NCBI GenBank assembly: GCA_003255025.1
Contig: QANY01008095.1
Location: 210,555-274,554, forward strand
DNA: 64,000 nt
DNA from: Datisca glomerata
Taxonomy: Eukaryota > Streptophyta > Magnoliopsida > Cucurbitales > Datiscaceae
Direction: 5' to 3'
Shown: positions 35,101-47,290 of the stretch, in pieces
Numbering within the stretch: position 1 is the stretch's first letter
How the letters are laid out: each line of letters begins with the position of its first letter
Program-made: the position numbers and the translations under genes
The notes under the pieces: model-generated
The model's input: only the letters and a program-made list of their open reading frames with translations
The model's database searches: none
Told to the model about the DNA's origin: nothing

Positions 35101-37500
35101 GTTCTCATTTTGAAGACACCAATAACCATCATTGTTTATCCATTTTGTCAGATCACTTTAGGTAATTTTTTGTTTTAAATTATTACCAAGATTATTGTTG
35201 ATCATCTTTCCATTATTTACTCTCGCGTTGTTTCTCCCAAATAGTAATGTTTCATTAAAGGGTGTCACATTGTTCACTGTATTGTTGGTGCTTCTGAATG
35301 TCTTAATGTTCTAAGTATTAGTAGTCTAGGTGGTCATTTAGTTCCATTAGTTGGCCTTCTCTTTTTTAGGTCTTTAGGCATTTTGGTTTTTTTAGAGCTT
35401 TATTGGCTGGATTAATACTATATTTGAATATGCTAGGATTGGAATGCTTATCGACGAGTCTCCTAAGGGGGATTTTCTAGTGTTCAAAGGGTGTGCGACA
35501 TGGTGAGTCCTTTTTCCCACTTCTTTTTTGTTTGGCTGTGGAATTTTTGAGATATTTTACTCACCTTGTAGATTGAGGTTCATTGATTCAAACCTATTGT
35601 TTTATTGATATACGTGCACTAGCACTTTCTTTACATGAATGGAGTTTTACTTTTATGTAAGGTATCTTCTAAAAATCAATGGGTGGCCTGAGATGCTTAT
35701 GAGATTTAGTTCCTTTTTTAATTAGTGGGTTATTTGGGAGAAATTATCCATTTATTTTAGCAGGGGCATCTCAGAGACCTGGATTACTGATTTTCTGTCC
35801 ATGTCTAGAATGCGTAAGAGAGGGGATTCTATGACTCATTTGGAAGTTTCTCTCTTTATTGGCTTTCCTTAATGTCGTTGGTTGATTTAGTATATTTGAA
35901 GTGTTTTACTTTATCCATGACAGGCAGGTTATGCCTTATTAACGTGGTAATCTAAGGTTTATTTCTACACTCATTTTTAAACTTATCATTGACTTTCTTC
36001 TCTGTATAAGGATTTAATGCTACTATTAGAAACTTGTTTTGATGGGTTCGATTGATATTCGTAAGCATGTTCAAGTGGCTTGGAAGTCTTGTTGTAAGAC
36101 GAAAGAAAAAGGTGGTTTTGCCAAAAATGACCTTTGCATTCTAACAAAGCAATGTTGATTAATGTCACTCATAGGTTGTTGGCTAATGACTCTATGGATT
36201 TTGCTCACTTTTGTGCATGTTACATTCACTTAGGATCACAAACCAAGATCGTCATATATTTTCTCTTCACTCATATACTCTTTTATTCTTGAGTCTAAGT
36301 GGTTGGTTAGTCATCGTACCATGATTTTCTTTTGGATGGACAAATGATTGGGAATTTCATTTGTTGAGGGTTCACATGTGAGAGATGTGCTCACTAACTC
36401 GGGGGTTGGCATCTTCCTTCATATTTTCGTTATTCTCATCTAACATGTACTTTAGAGATAGGGTATGGTAGTTAGCTCTGATCCACATTTGTTGGATTGG
36501 AAAAATTATTTAGATATTGTTGGTTCTTATGGGCTACTTATGCCTCTCTCTTTTTGTTAACTATTTCGCTAGTTGAGGTAAGCAGATTTGGGTGTCGTAT
36601 ACTCCTCCATCTCAGTTTGTCATCACTTGATGCTTATTCCCTGGAAAGATTTCTACTGATTCTACATTGCGTGCTCGTGGTTATATTTTTCCTTCTAGTT
36701 GTCGCCTTTGTTATGCTTTCACTCATGGGATTTGGGATGCAGGTTGAATGCTTTTAGGCATAATATCAAGATGGATGGTACTTTTATAGATATTTGACAT
36801 GAGACGATTAAGATATCTTTTAACACTCAATCGAACACCCCATGGTGGATTTCCATTACTCTGATCTTTTGGGTGGTATGGTTCCTTCGTAGTCAAGCCA
36901 CTTGAGGGTAGGAAACCTATCTTTGTTGAAGCTCGTTCCTTAGTTTAGCATTCAGTTCAAGATACGGGCTCCTTTAAGACTGACATGATATAGAATTCAA
37001 TGGATGAGCTTTTGATACTTCAGCAACTTTATGTTTTGGGTCATCCTTCTAGAGCCTCGCGTGTGTTAAAAGTTATTTGGCATCCCCTCATATTAGGCTG
37101 GATTAAGATGAACAGAGATTGTAACTTTTGATAGTCTTGGCTTGTAGATTATGGAGTCATTTTTCGATCTTCTAGAGAATTTGTTAATGATTGTTTTGCC
37201 ATCTACCTTGGAATCTATTTTACTTTTGAGGCGGAGTTGACTGTTGCTATCCATGTAGTTGTTTTAGACCTTTGGATGGGGACATTACTAGTTGGAGAGC
37301 AAATCTGTTTATGTAATTATTCATTCTAGATCAAAAAAGGGCCATTGCCATTGGTGACTGCTTGGGGAAGAATAGATGTTTAAGTTTACTCGCTCATATG
37401 AACTTTGTTGTCACACAAACTTACCAGGAGGGTAACCAGGGTTTTAGATCATTTGGCATCCAGGGACCCATTATAATTACTCCTATATGGTGATGAAATG
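35101..37500 (+). pseudogene. LINE ORF2 continuation: RT palm, thumb, zf-RVT remnants and RNase H
   Basis: Resumes at the second GTTCT. The frame continues ILKTPITIIVYPFCQITLGN, then SIIYSRVVSPK, CFIKGCHIVHCIVGASECLNVL (first 20 residues shown elsewhere as separate blocks: FIKGCHIVHC, GASECLNVL). The catalytic YADD site is decayed to YMNG (35632-35643). RNase H-like remains at 37083-37480 read WIKMNRDC, VIFRSSREFVNDCFAIYLG, FTFEAELTVAI and TYQEGNQG, fitting the RNase H found at the C-terminus of many plant LINEs. Multiple stops; inactive. Confidence 0.82.
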
Positions 37501-38440
37501 ATCCAACTTTTTTCTCTTCTTTTAGTTTTTATGATGTTTGTAACATGCTTCTTTTGGGTTTTGCTGAGTTATTTCTATGTTTCGTATGTTAACTCTTTTA
37601 TTTTATTTTAACATTATGCTTGGTTAGGTTAAATAATGAGGGTGTTATGAAGGTGTCAGTTTAGTAGGGATGTCCATGTGCATTTACTGATTTATGTCAC
37701 TAACGACTTTATTTTAAAAAATTATCATGGTATTCTAAATTTCACAAACTAAAAGACCCCTTTATGTAAATTAAAAAACTTTTAAATATATGTATGGTTG
37801 GTAATTTTTGGATTAGCATCGGGTTTTCAGAGCATAGTTTTTTTACTAATCCCGGTGATGCACAGACTCTCGGCTTGAAGTTTCCCTCAAGTGCACCACA
37901 TGTAAACCAAGGGATGACTACGAGATAGCATAACCACTAGTTCGAATCAACGACCTATAGGAGCTGTGTAAAAAGGGAAACAAAAAATTTATCTATCCAA
38001 AAATGTGTTTGATAGTAGTATTCAACATGTTGTTTAGTGACATCTGTTTTACTGTTTGTTTAAAATATTTTTTAAAATCAGTTAAGACTGAAATACGTAT
38101 TCGGTAAACTTATCGGGTAAATCTTTTATTTCAAAAGTTGAAAAAAAAACATAAATAAAAAATACTACGTTTTAAAATACACGATTTAGGGAATAAGTAT
38201 GGAGACTCAATGTATGTGTCATCCAAACTCGTAAACTTCTTTTGGATATTATTTGAATGTTAGTTGACTTTGAAAAAATTCCACAGAATGTATTTCAATC
38301 TCTATTCCTCATAAAGTAGTTAAAAAATCACAGAATGAAATAATTAATTAATATCGCTTCTGAAACAAATAGTACATTAAATAAAAATCTCCAATATTTA
38401 TTCAGTTGTGTGTCTGTGGCTTCATCCAAATACTTGGCAT
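37501..38440. other. intergenic, 3' flank of laccase
   Basis: No gene. A patch at about 37840-37960 (GTTCGAATCAACGACC) faintly resembles a tRNA-derived SINE B-box, too weak to call. Confidence 0.4.
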
Positions 38441-38444
38441 TGAC

Positions 38445-41400
38445 TTAACATGGAGGCAAATCATGAGGGGGTGGAACCATTTTTTCATCAACTCCAATTC
38501 CACTTTTCACTAAAAAAACCATGCTCATTCCCCATGTCTGGTGCCTCTCTATATGGCAGTGCAACAACCACAGCCCTGCACACGTAATTTAAAATATTTA
38601 TATTATTTTAACTATTACATTAAATCTTTCATGTATACTAATACCAATGATATTATAGGCATATTATAAATTGTGTTGTGATAAAAAAAAAACCTGGATT
38701 GTTTGCTCTGAATCTGATGGCAACCCAGCCATTCTTTGGAACACCAACAGTAGTTTCTTCAGGAGGGTCAACAAGGTTATATCTCAAAGGGTCCTTTTTG
38801 GGGTCAAAATTACCAAATCCCAACCCAACAACATAAAAACTATACCCATGTAAATGAACAGGATGGTTATCACTAGCAAGCACATTTGTACCCTGCAAAA
38901 TCAGCTCCACGCTAGCATTATACTCCAAAACCAACACTTTAGTCCCAAATGAAGTAGCCAACAAATTCCCCAACAAGCCATCACCGGTGTAGTTAAATTT
39001 CTTTGGCGGGTTCCTTGGAAAATCTCTTCCGAAAACTCCGGGGACCTTATAATAATAAGACTCAAGCATGTTCACTTGTGGGGTCACAAAGCTTATGTTG
39101 TTAACACTTGCAGCAAACCTCTTACCAAATGGACCAGTGCAAAGGCCAGTGCAATTCAACAAATTAACTGATATGGCAAATAGTAAATGCGTATCAATAT
39201 CTAAAGGAACATTGGGTTTGCGATTTTTGCTTGTTAAGCTTCTCAGTTGTTTGGTGAAGGCAGTGGAGGCTTCTGTTCTGTCATAAGGAGGGAGATGAGG
39301 GAGTGAAAGTGAATGAAAGTTAAAATGGGAATTATGATCATGATTGTAATTGAGAATGGCTGTTGTTGTTGTATTGTCAAAGCCAGCACCAAAGGCACTT
39401 GAATAAGATCTAGCAGCAATGGAATAGAGAGAAGGAGGTTGGTTTGCTGTGAGTAAAAGGTCCATTGATTGACCTGGAGTTATCATTATGTAGTCAACTT
39501 GGATTGGCTTTGTATAGCTTCCGTCTTTTGATACTAATGTTAGTTTGTGCTTTGCAACGCTGAAGAAGAGTTCTTCGTCCATTACTGCGCTGATTATTCT
39601 GAGTAAATAGGTCTTTCCATGCTCCACTTTGAACTCGGATGTTTCTGTCACAGTTTGTTTTATTAGTATGTGAAGTAATTGATAGAATTTCTATAATTAC
39701 AAAAAGTAAAATACAAAACACACACCTGAAGGCGTGACTATCATTTTGGTCTCCAAAATTTTGTTTACTGACAATTTGGTTCCTAACCTTTTAAATTAGT
39801 ATCACTTTGATCTTTCCGTTCATAAATATGAGGGATTTCCCAAGTAGACGACTACTAAAACGACATCGTTTTGACTCCTTAAGAAGAACTTCCGCATGGA
39901 TGAAGTAGGTTTATTCCCCAACAAAACAACATTCGTTTACTTGCTAACGTTTTTGCTTATAACTCCATAGATATAAGACATCATTTTTGTTAGTTCTATC
40001 ATGTGCATGATCCTGCTGAAACATTAACGGTACTTGTTGAAATGACCAAATTGACAATTATTTAAACTTTGGGGACTAAAATAACAATCAAAACCAAAAT
40101 TTCAAGGTTTTAGATTGTATTTACTCTAAATAAATCTACTAAAAGTTATTTTAAATTTAATAACATAATTTTTATTGTTTGCTAAAAATGTGATAACGTT
40201 TTCTATATAATAAAATATCTAATAACAACACAAATTTGCTAAACCAAAAGCACTTTTTCAACGTGTTTTTATGGATTTATTGACAAAAGAAGAACGTGGT
40301 TTATGGATTTGGCAATACGTTTTTGCATTTGAAAAAACAAATCTTAAATACTTTATAAATGGTAGTAGCATTTAGTATAAATAGATTATGTACCTTCCCT
40401 GGAACATGGATAAAGAAATCCAGGTTGTCCATTTATGGTGTATGCGTCTGATAGAATCGGTTCTCCTCCTGTTTTATTTGCATTCTTTGCTATTTCCATT
40501 ACATCTTTCTTCCACCACTCCCCTATTTTACACACATAAAACCATTTTCATTATTAAAAAAAAATTAAAAATGGCCTTTGCTGCAACACATGAAAATGAA
40601 CAAATATGCACGTAATACCTAAGATGATTAGAAGCTCAGCATGAGGCAAAGGAAAGAGATAGGAATGTCCTTGCTTTGGATAAACAATGATTGCTCCATG
40701 AACTGTTGCTCTTGCCCATCCAGTATGGGCATGCCACCAAATTGTTCCTTCTTCTGTGGTCAATTTAATCTTGTAATTGTACCTCTTTCCTGGTTGAATT
40801 GGACATTGTGTTACATATTCTGGTCCATCTGCCCATGGATTTCTTTCTTGTCTCACTCCATGCCTTTAAAATAAACAAAATTAAATCACACTTTTTACTA
40901 ACAAATATTATATGCATCTTTCAAATATGTAAGAAAGCTAAGAGGGGATACGATTGTAGATAACGGTTAAATTCTCGTACCTATATCATAAATTTTAAGT
41001 TTCTTACACATGATTCGTAACTTTGACATAAAAAAAATAAGAGGGAATATCAGATAAAAGAAATTACCAGTGGAGCGTGATGTTATAGTGTGCCTTGTTA
41101 TAGACATTGATTTTGATTGTATCACCTCTATGAGCTTTTATTGTTGGCCCTGGGAATTTCCCATTCACTGTCAATATTTCCTTGGAACTGCAAAGTCTTG
41201 TGTAAGATGATGATTTCACCTACAAAAATTCCAATTCCATACAATTAAAAAGGCTTCTTTTTAATAATTTGATAAAAGTGTCATTTAAAAATCTTAAAAC
41301 AAATCAATTCAGGACATTAACCGAGATGTTTGAATGGTTTGATGAATTTTCTCTCTCTTATTAGAACCAAAAAAGAAAATTATTCAACAACCTTAATCAA

Positions 41401-41590
41401 CAACGAAGATGGGATCATATTAGTTTAGATAAAATTATAACAGTTCGAATGGAAGAGACGGGAAGTGAAATCTTAAACGTACCACAAACTTATGGTGATG
41501 AGTCTTCCCACTTATAATAGGAGCAGCAAAAACACAGAAAACAAGGAGCCATAAAATTTTAACGAAAGGACAGATGAAATTCACACCCAT
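38445..41590 (-). CDS. laccase (multicopper oxidase), LAC14/15-type, six exons
   Basis: Exons 41483-41590, 41068-41219, 40619-40863, 40394-40522, 38694-39644 and 38445-38575, all GT-AG and in phase, give 1716 nt (571 residues plus stop), normal for plant laccases. The N-terminus [20 protein letters not shown] is a secretion signal, so the product is apoplastic. All four copper signatures are intact: HWHG (exon 2/3 junction), WWHAH (exon 3), [14 protein letters not shown] (exon 5) and [12 protein letters not shown] (exon 6), supplying the T1 and T2/T3 ligands. Many N-X-S/T sites fit a glycosylated secreted enzyme. Laccases oxidise phenolics with O2; roles include monolignol and flavonoid polymerisation. 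The phrase [17 protein letters not shown] resembles the LAC14/15 clade, an inference from memory of the family. The six-exon layout and intact reading frame suggest a working gene. Intron 4 (about 750 bp) holds a repeat. Confidence 0.95.
39735..40115. repeat. MITE-like palindromic repeat in laccase intron 4
   Basis: The left side reads CATTTTGGTCTCCAAAATTTTG and then GACAATTTGGTTCC; the right side carries roughly complementary AAACTTTGGGGACTAAAATAAC. TTGGTCCC...GGGACTAAA ends are frequent in plant intronic MITEs. Arms are imperfect and no target duplication was fixed. Confidence 0.45.
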
Positions 41591-42614
41591 TGTTGGTTTC
41601 AAATAACAAAATTTTCACTGTTATTTCCTCATTTATTGAGTCCTATCTATGATTATTTCTTTCTACAATGTACCAACTAAAATTTCTTTAATATGCTATT
41701 ACGTGGTCAGTATTTATTACATAGTCAGTTTATTACTTTAAAAAGATCTGTATTAATTGGGAGAACATTCAGGCTACTAGTTTTTTTTATCAAAGTTACA
41801 TTACAAATTTTAAGGGAAATATGACTCGAACCCACGACCTCTAAGATATGTGTGTGGTAGCTTAATCAACTGTGACATCTAAGGTATGGGTGTGGAGACT
41901 ACTAGATTGATAAATAAATAAATAAAAAACTATTTGTAATTCCTCATTGAGCAATCAAGCCAACGTTAATGGTTGGACAGCAATGATAACTCTACTTATT
42001 AAAAATATTTAAATCGAGGCTTAAATGATTTAAATCAATTATATGTAAATCGATACATGACTCCAATTTCAGAATGAGTTACAATTCATATAATCAAATA
42101 AATTTGATCTAAATTTTAATATTACTGTTTTAAAACAGCATCTTACCATTTCTATTTTCACAAATCAAATTTTTTCCTTAAATTATTTCCCTTCATGCGA
42201 AACGTGGTCAGGCATTAAAATGTTAACAAAATAGGAAGGAATACACTTCAACCCTTGACCATTTTCTTACTTCTAACTCGGGCTCCCGGGTTTTGACACA
42301 GCTAACACAGTTTTTGAAAACGAAAATCTAAAAACAACGACTAGTAGTTTTAGACAATTAGGAAATCGTTTTTGAGGAGACCATATCCATTCACGTGAAA
42401 TTCTCTTTTGAAAGAAAAATTGAGCCATGCGGGAACTGTATTTTGAAAAGACGACATGTACTTTGAGAACCAGCAAAAATAAGAAGAGAAGATCTTGGAG
42501 AATAAGAAGAAATGCTTCCATTCATTCTTTTAACTTACAGTAACTTACTACTTATGGTAGAAGCAAAAGGCACTTAATACAATTGCACTGACATAACTGA
42601 TGCAATATTCTTAG
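41591..42614 (-). promoter_or_regulatory. upstream region of laccase, otherwise no gene
   Basis: AT-rich; a CAATAAAT box lies about 40 bp upstream of the laccase ATG. A patch at 41820-41900 (GACTCGAACCCACGACC) looks like a decayed tRNA-derived SINE. The 82-codon minus-strand frame at 42273-42521 has no recognisable domain. Sequence left of 42615 may be the far part of the Copia LTR interrupted at 46867. Confidence 0.4.
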
Positions 42615-43273
42615 TGTAAGGAGAAAAATCCACGGTTATAGAGTTAGGCGTAGATTATCCTTACAGAATATTGATAGATAATTTAAAAAAAAAAATAGAT
42701 GAAGAATAATTGATATAGTAATTTACGTGGATGACCTTTGATCGAAAAAAAATCACGGGAAGACTTTTTATATTCTATTATATTTACTCTTTTTATTGTT
42801 TTTTATTACAATGATAGACCTTTATTTATAGGTTCAATTTAGATAATAATTGATTACAAGACGGCCGTTATTCCCTATTATGGAGCCTGAAAAAGGGGAA
42901 TCATTATTGGCATAAGAAACTGCTAGTTGAAAGAGTTCTTTGACTTGGTCTTCAATTGATTCCTTAATTTTCTCTAACTACTTTCATTACATTTTCACTA
43001 ATCATCATTCGTTGACCGCCGAACAAAGACATCCGTAGCGGGGTAAGTATCCAAGTAAATACATTTCCGTTCTGGGAAAATATATTTCCCTTCCGCCACT
43101 ATAAATATGTTTATTCTGAGTAAATATATGTATGTTATGAGGTAAATATATTTCCATTCTGATGCAAATATATTTTCATTTCTGATCCTTTATACGTGCC
43201 CATTCTTAATGCATGGCCGTCCTTTGACCTTTGGTGGAAATAACCTTTTATCAAATGTGCATATTTATTCCTT
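42615..43273 (-). repeat. 3' LTR of minus-strand LTR element
   Basis: Aligns with 45739-46866 (less the hAT MITE), for example GACATCCGTAGCGGGGTAAG and CCTTTGACCTTTGGTGGA. It ends at ATGTGCATATTTATTC. It shows the empty hAT site at 43027-43046. Confidence 0.75.
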
Positions 43274-43469
43274 TATAGTTGCCCCTTGCGCTTTGCGTTT
43301 TCATATGTTGTCGCATTGGGAACGCGAAGCCAACATTTATATTTTACCTTCATTTTTTATGTTGGCTTGCTCTTAAGCGTTTTCCGTTATAGAGTACTTT
43401 CATTCATTCATCTTCATTTTGATTCCTTTAATGAATAATTCTTCTCATTGCATTAGACTGTAAAAGTTT

Positions 43470-43965
43470 TCTTGCTCCATTTCCTTTAGATAATGTTTGC
43501 TCATTGTAGTGCAATCTATTCCTAAGGATTTAGGTTCATTGTAAAACTATGACTCTGGTTTCCTTTAGAGAATGACCTCCCATTTTAGCGTGGTCTGTTC
43601 CCAGCGACTTAGATTTATTGTAGAACCATGACCCTATTTTCTATTAGAGAACGACTGTCCACAGTAGCGTAGTCCGTTCCCAATGATTTAGGTTCATTGT
43701 AGAACCAGGGCACTCGTTTCCTTTTACAAACAGTTGCCCATTATCATGCAGTCCGTTCCTAATGACTTAAGTTTATTGTAGATCCATGATCCTAGTTTCC
43801 TTTAGAGAACAGCTGCCCATTGTGGTGCAGTCTGTTCTCAATTACTTAAGTTCATTGTAGAACCATTATCCTGTTTCCTTTAGGAGAATGGTTGCCCATT
43901 GTAGTTAGGTTTGTTCCCAAGGACTTAGGCTCATTATAGAACCATGACTCTGGTTTTCTTTGAGA
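43470..43965. repeat. 79-bp tandem repeat (about 6 units)
   Basis: TTCATTGTAGAACC-type anchors recur at 43535, 43614, 43693, 43772, 43851 and 43930, a strict 79-bp period. Each unit includes TTTCCTTTAGAGAA and GCAGTCTGTTCCCAA-like blocks. Confidence 0.9.
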
Positions 43966-44329
43966 CGGGCTCATTGGTAGAGTTTCTCCCGTTTCTTTTA
44001 CTAAGACCTCATCGGTAGAGTTTCTCCTGTTTATTATTTTTTTCTCGTACATTAAGATCTGCGACAAATATGTTGTACAAAAACACCATAATAATTTAAT
44101 GGAATGAGTAAAGAACGAGTATACTATTTCACAAATTTGTCGTCGGGAGTTCGACTTGATGCACCGTGTCCATCTTTTTCAGAATAGATTTTTTTTTTGA
44201 AATAAATATTGAGTGATGATCTTGAATTACTTTCATGATTTGTTGTGGGGATGTCTCCATTTCAAAACCCAAAGACTTTGTCTTGTAAGTTTGGATCAAT
44301 TTTACTTTTGGACAGTCTGAACGTAATAT

Positions 44330-44960
44330 GTCGTAACTTTCCCTAGGAAGCTGAGAATCTCACTCCATCAACTTCTAAGAAGTTGACTTCCGTAGCTTTC
44401 TAACAACGTATTATTTTTCATGTAACTCTTATTGAATTAGTATAGTTTAATAATTGAAGTTGACTAATCGGCATAGCCCTTTTTTTGAACAGCCTGTATG
44501 AGAACCTCCACAACATTTGATCGGAAGCTCCAAATTAAGTTTTATAAAATTCTTTAGGAATATAAGTTATATATCTTTCTTATGATATATTCCTATCATA
44601 TAGTACTATTTTTTTGGGTGCAGTTTTAAGACATAATTTGACTGACATGCAAAACCCTTTTTTCCTGAACAGCCTATATGACAACCACCATAACTTTTTA
44701 TCGGAAGCTCCAAATTGAGTTGCGAAATTTTTTTCAAGAAGTAAACTTTCATAGCTTCTAATGATGTATTATTTATCATTTAATTCTCTCCCAATTGGTA
44801 CAGTTTAATTTCTAAAGTTAACTGATGAGCACAATCTTCTTTTTTGATCAACCTACATGAAAATAACTTTATAACTTTTGCTCGGACACTCCAAATTGAG
44901 TACTTTAAAATTCTTTAGGTAGATAACTCTCATTTTGTGAACAGATTTAGTTGGTATTTA
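44330..44960. repeat. ~180-bp tandem repeat (3-4 units)
   Basis: TCGGAAGCTCCAAATTGAG-type anchors recur at 44521, 44701 and 44882. Each is preceded by GAACAGCCTATATGAxAACC and followed by a TAGTACAGTTTAAT-like block. Divergent units. Confidence 0.8.
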
Positions 44961-45738
44961 GAGGAAGTGAATTGGGATTTCTGTTGCAATTTACTTTACA
45001 AGTTGGTCAGTTATGTTTCGTAGTTTGTGCATCTTTTATTTTCTCGCACTTTTGCATATAGAACAAGAGAGAGAAGCTCCAAAAACACATAGATTATCAT
45101 AAAGATCAACTTTATTTTTTGTTAATATAACATGAAACTTTTTTTCAATCTGATTGTTTGGGATAAGTTTAAATTCAAGATTTGATTTATAATTCAAAAT
45201 TTGATTTAAAATTCAAATTCAAATTGAACTTATCATAATGATTGTTTAAACAAAGTATTTTATTATTCATATAATTTAAACTTTTATTTATCATCTAATA
45301 TATTTTTTTTACCTTAACGAACCCCTTAATTTTTCTATGGCTTTTTCATATTTATTCGTTGAGAATTATAATGGTGTAAAAAACATATGCCAATAATAAT
45401 GCTAATTGAATATGCATGAAATGACTTTACCGTTTTCTTATCATCGAGATCCAAATTTCATGCCCCCATATTGGGTTCCCCCGGATTCGTTTATCTTCTT
45501 GCTCATTTTAATTTCTCATTTGCAAATCATCTTCACTTTTCCTTTTCATTTGTCGTCTGTCCTTTTTGTTTGTCCAGAGGAGCGATGACTTCTGCTATAA
45601 CATATTTTCCGGTTTTCCATCCTTCTATGTCTTCTGGGTTTCATATCTTCATCGTTGAGAACTACATTTGATTTGGTTATAAGCATTCTGCTTCACTCTT
45701 TTTAGTTTTTACCACCTCTTCTCAGTGAAAGCGCCAAT

Positions 45739-46866
45739 TATAAGGTGAAAATTCCATAATTATAAAGTTAGTAATAGATTATCCTCATAGAATAATGAGA
45801 GAATAATTGGAAAAATAGATGAAGAATAATTGACACAGTAATCTATGTGAAAACCCCTAGATAAGAAGAAAATCATGAGAAGAATTTTTATATTCTATTG
45901 TATTTACTTCTTTTTATTTTCTTATTATAATGATAGAATTTTATTTATAGGTTCAATTTAGACAATAATTGATTACAATATGGTCTTTATTCATTATTAT
46001 AGAGCCTAAAAAGGGGAATCATTATTGACATAAAATCTGCTAATTGAATGAGTTCTTTGACTTGGTCTTCATCCGATTCTTTGATTTTCTCTGACTATTT
46101 TCATCACATTTGCTAGCCATATTGACCGACGAAAGACATCCATAGCTAGGGGGTTTTCAAAATTATCCCGAACCGAACAAAAAATGACCGGTTCGGTCGA
46201 AAAAATGAGAGAACCGAAGTTGCGGTTTGATTTGGAATTTTGGTGATTTTCGAACCAAACCGAAACATTAAATTTATATTATTTTTTTATTTTTATATAT
46301 AATTTCATATAAACTCGAACCGGACTGAAAAAAATTTTAATTATATAAAAAAATTAATAATATCATTTAGAAATTATTTTTAATTAATAATACCGACCCG
46401 AAAAGCCAAACAAAACCAAAACTCCCGGTTCAGTTTTATCGTCGAAACAAAATTTTGGTTTGGTTCACTTTTTCACCAAAAAACTGACCGAACCGAACCG
46501 AGAACACTCCTATCCATAGCGGGGTAAGTATCTAAGTAAATACATTTCCGTTCTAGGTAAATATATTTATGTTTAGAGAAAATATATTTCCGTTTTGGCT
46601 ACTGTAAATACGTATGTTCTGAGTAATATATTTTCATTCTGAAGTAAATATCTTCCCATTCTGATGTAAAAAGATTTCCATTATGATGTAAATACATTTC
46701 TATTCTGATGTAAACACATTTCTATTCTGATGTAAACATATTTCCATTTCAGATTCTTGATGCGTGCCCATTCTAAATGAATGGTCGCCCTTTGACCTTT
46801 GGTGGAGATAACTTCCTTTGACCTTTGGTGGAGATAACCTTTTATCAAATGTGCATATTTATTCAT
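45739..46866 (-). repeat. 5' LTR of minus-strand LTR element (interrupted by hAT MITE)
   Basis: About 750 bp excluding the MITE. Towards its right side it carries a short tandem expansion (TTCTGATGTAAACACATTTC, ~20-24 bp units, 46600-46745) and a duplicated CCTTTGACCTTTGGTGGAGATAA, neither as developed in the other LTR. Confidence 0.75.
46147..46512. mobile_element. hAT-type MITE, 366 bp
   Basis: Ends TAGGGGGTTTTC...GAACACTCCTA, flanked by an exact 8-bp duplication TCCATAGC (46139-46146 and 46513-46520). Subterminal CCGAACCGAAC / GGTTCGGT repeats match those of the 28258-29473 element, so both belong to one family or superfamily. No coding capacity. The other LTR copy preserves the site without the insertion. 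Confidence 0.92.
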
Positions 46867-46904
46867 TTGCATTTAACTAAACAAGTGTAGAATCATCATT
46901 TATC

Positions 46905-47290
46905 ATACCCCATCAAACTGATGCTAGATAGAGATGGCATGAGTTTATCTCATTGAGAAGAAAATTTGAGTTACAGACTTAGTAAAGATGTCAGCAAGTT
47001 GGTCTTGAAATCAAATGTAGTTAACAATAATATCATTCTTAGCCACTTTCTCCCTAACAAAGTGAAAATTAGTCTCAATATGTTTTGTCCTTGCATGAAG
47101 AGAAATATGCAGATCTCTAAGCAATTGTCTTATCCCAAGACAATTCTAAACTGACATTAGCAAAACATCTGCACACAACTTCAATTGTTGACCTTGCCAT
47201 AGTAAGTTGCTTCTTAACTGACTACGAGATGGTGTTAAGGCCAAGAAAAATAACATAACCTGAAGTTGTTCTCCTATTATTTGTATCCCC
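46905..47290 (-). pseudogene. Copia RNase H C-terminal remnant with start of 3' LTR
   Basis: The minus strand reads TSGYVIFLG, HISLHARTKHIETNFHFVRE then QDQLADIFTKSV, the end of Copia RNase H. A purine stretch TGATGGGGTA follows, and the LTR start TGATAAATGATG at 46905. The coding part is cut off at 47290/47291 by the next Copia LTR. Confidence 0.82.

Larger units (their letters stand above)
42615..46866 (-). mobile_element. minus-strand non-autonomous LTR element with two satellite arrays
   Basis: Two direct repeats (42615-43273 and 45739-46866) enclose 2.5 kb without any gag or pol domain. On the minus strand the right repeat ends CACCTTATA and is followed by ATTGGCGCTTTCACTGAG (45721-45738), a typical post-LTR primer-site sequence, which sets the orientation. 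The interior has a 79-bp and a ~180-bp tandem array. The right LTR contains a hAT MITE. The element appears to sit in a Copia LTR (start of similarity at 46905). Target duplication not identified. Confidence 0.7.

Noticed and set aside
41820..41900. tRNA-derived SINE or tRNA gene (GACTCGAACCCACGACC)
   Set aside because: Only a B-box-like string; no cloverleaf, no A-box at correct spacing and no target duplication.
42273..42521. 82-codon minus-strand frame
   Set aside because: No recognised domain; probably within repeat-derived DNA upstream of the laccase.
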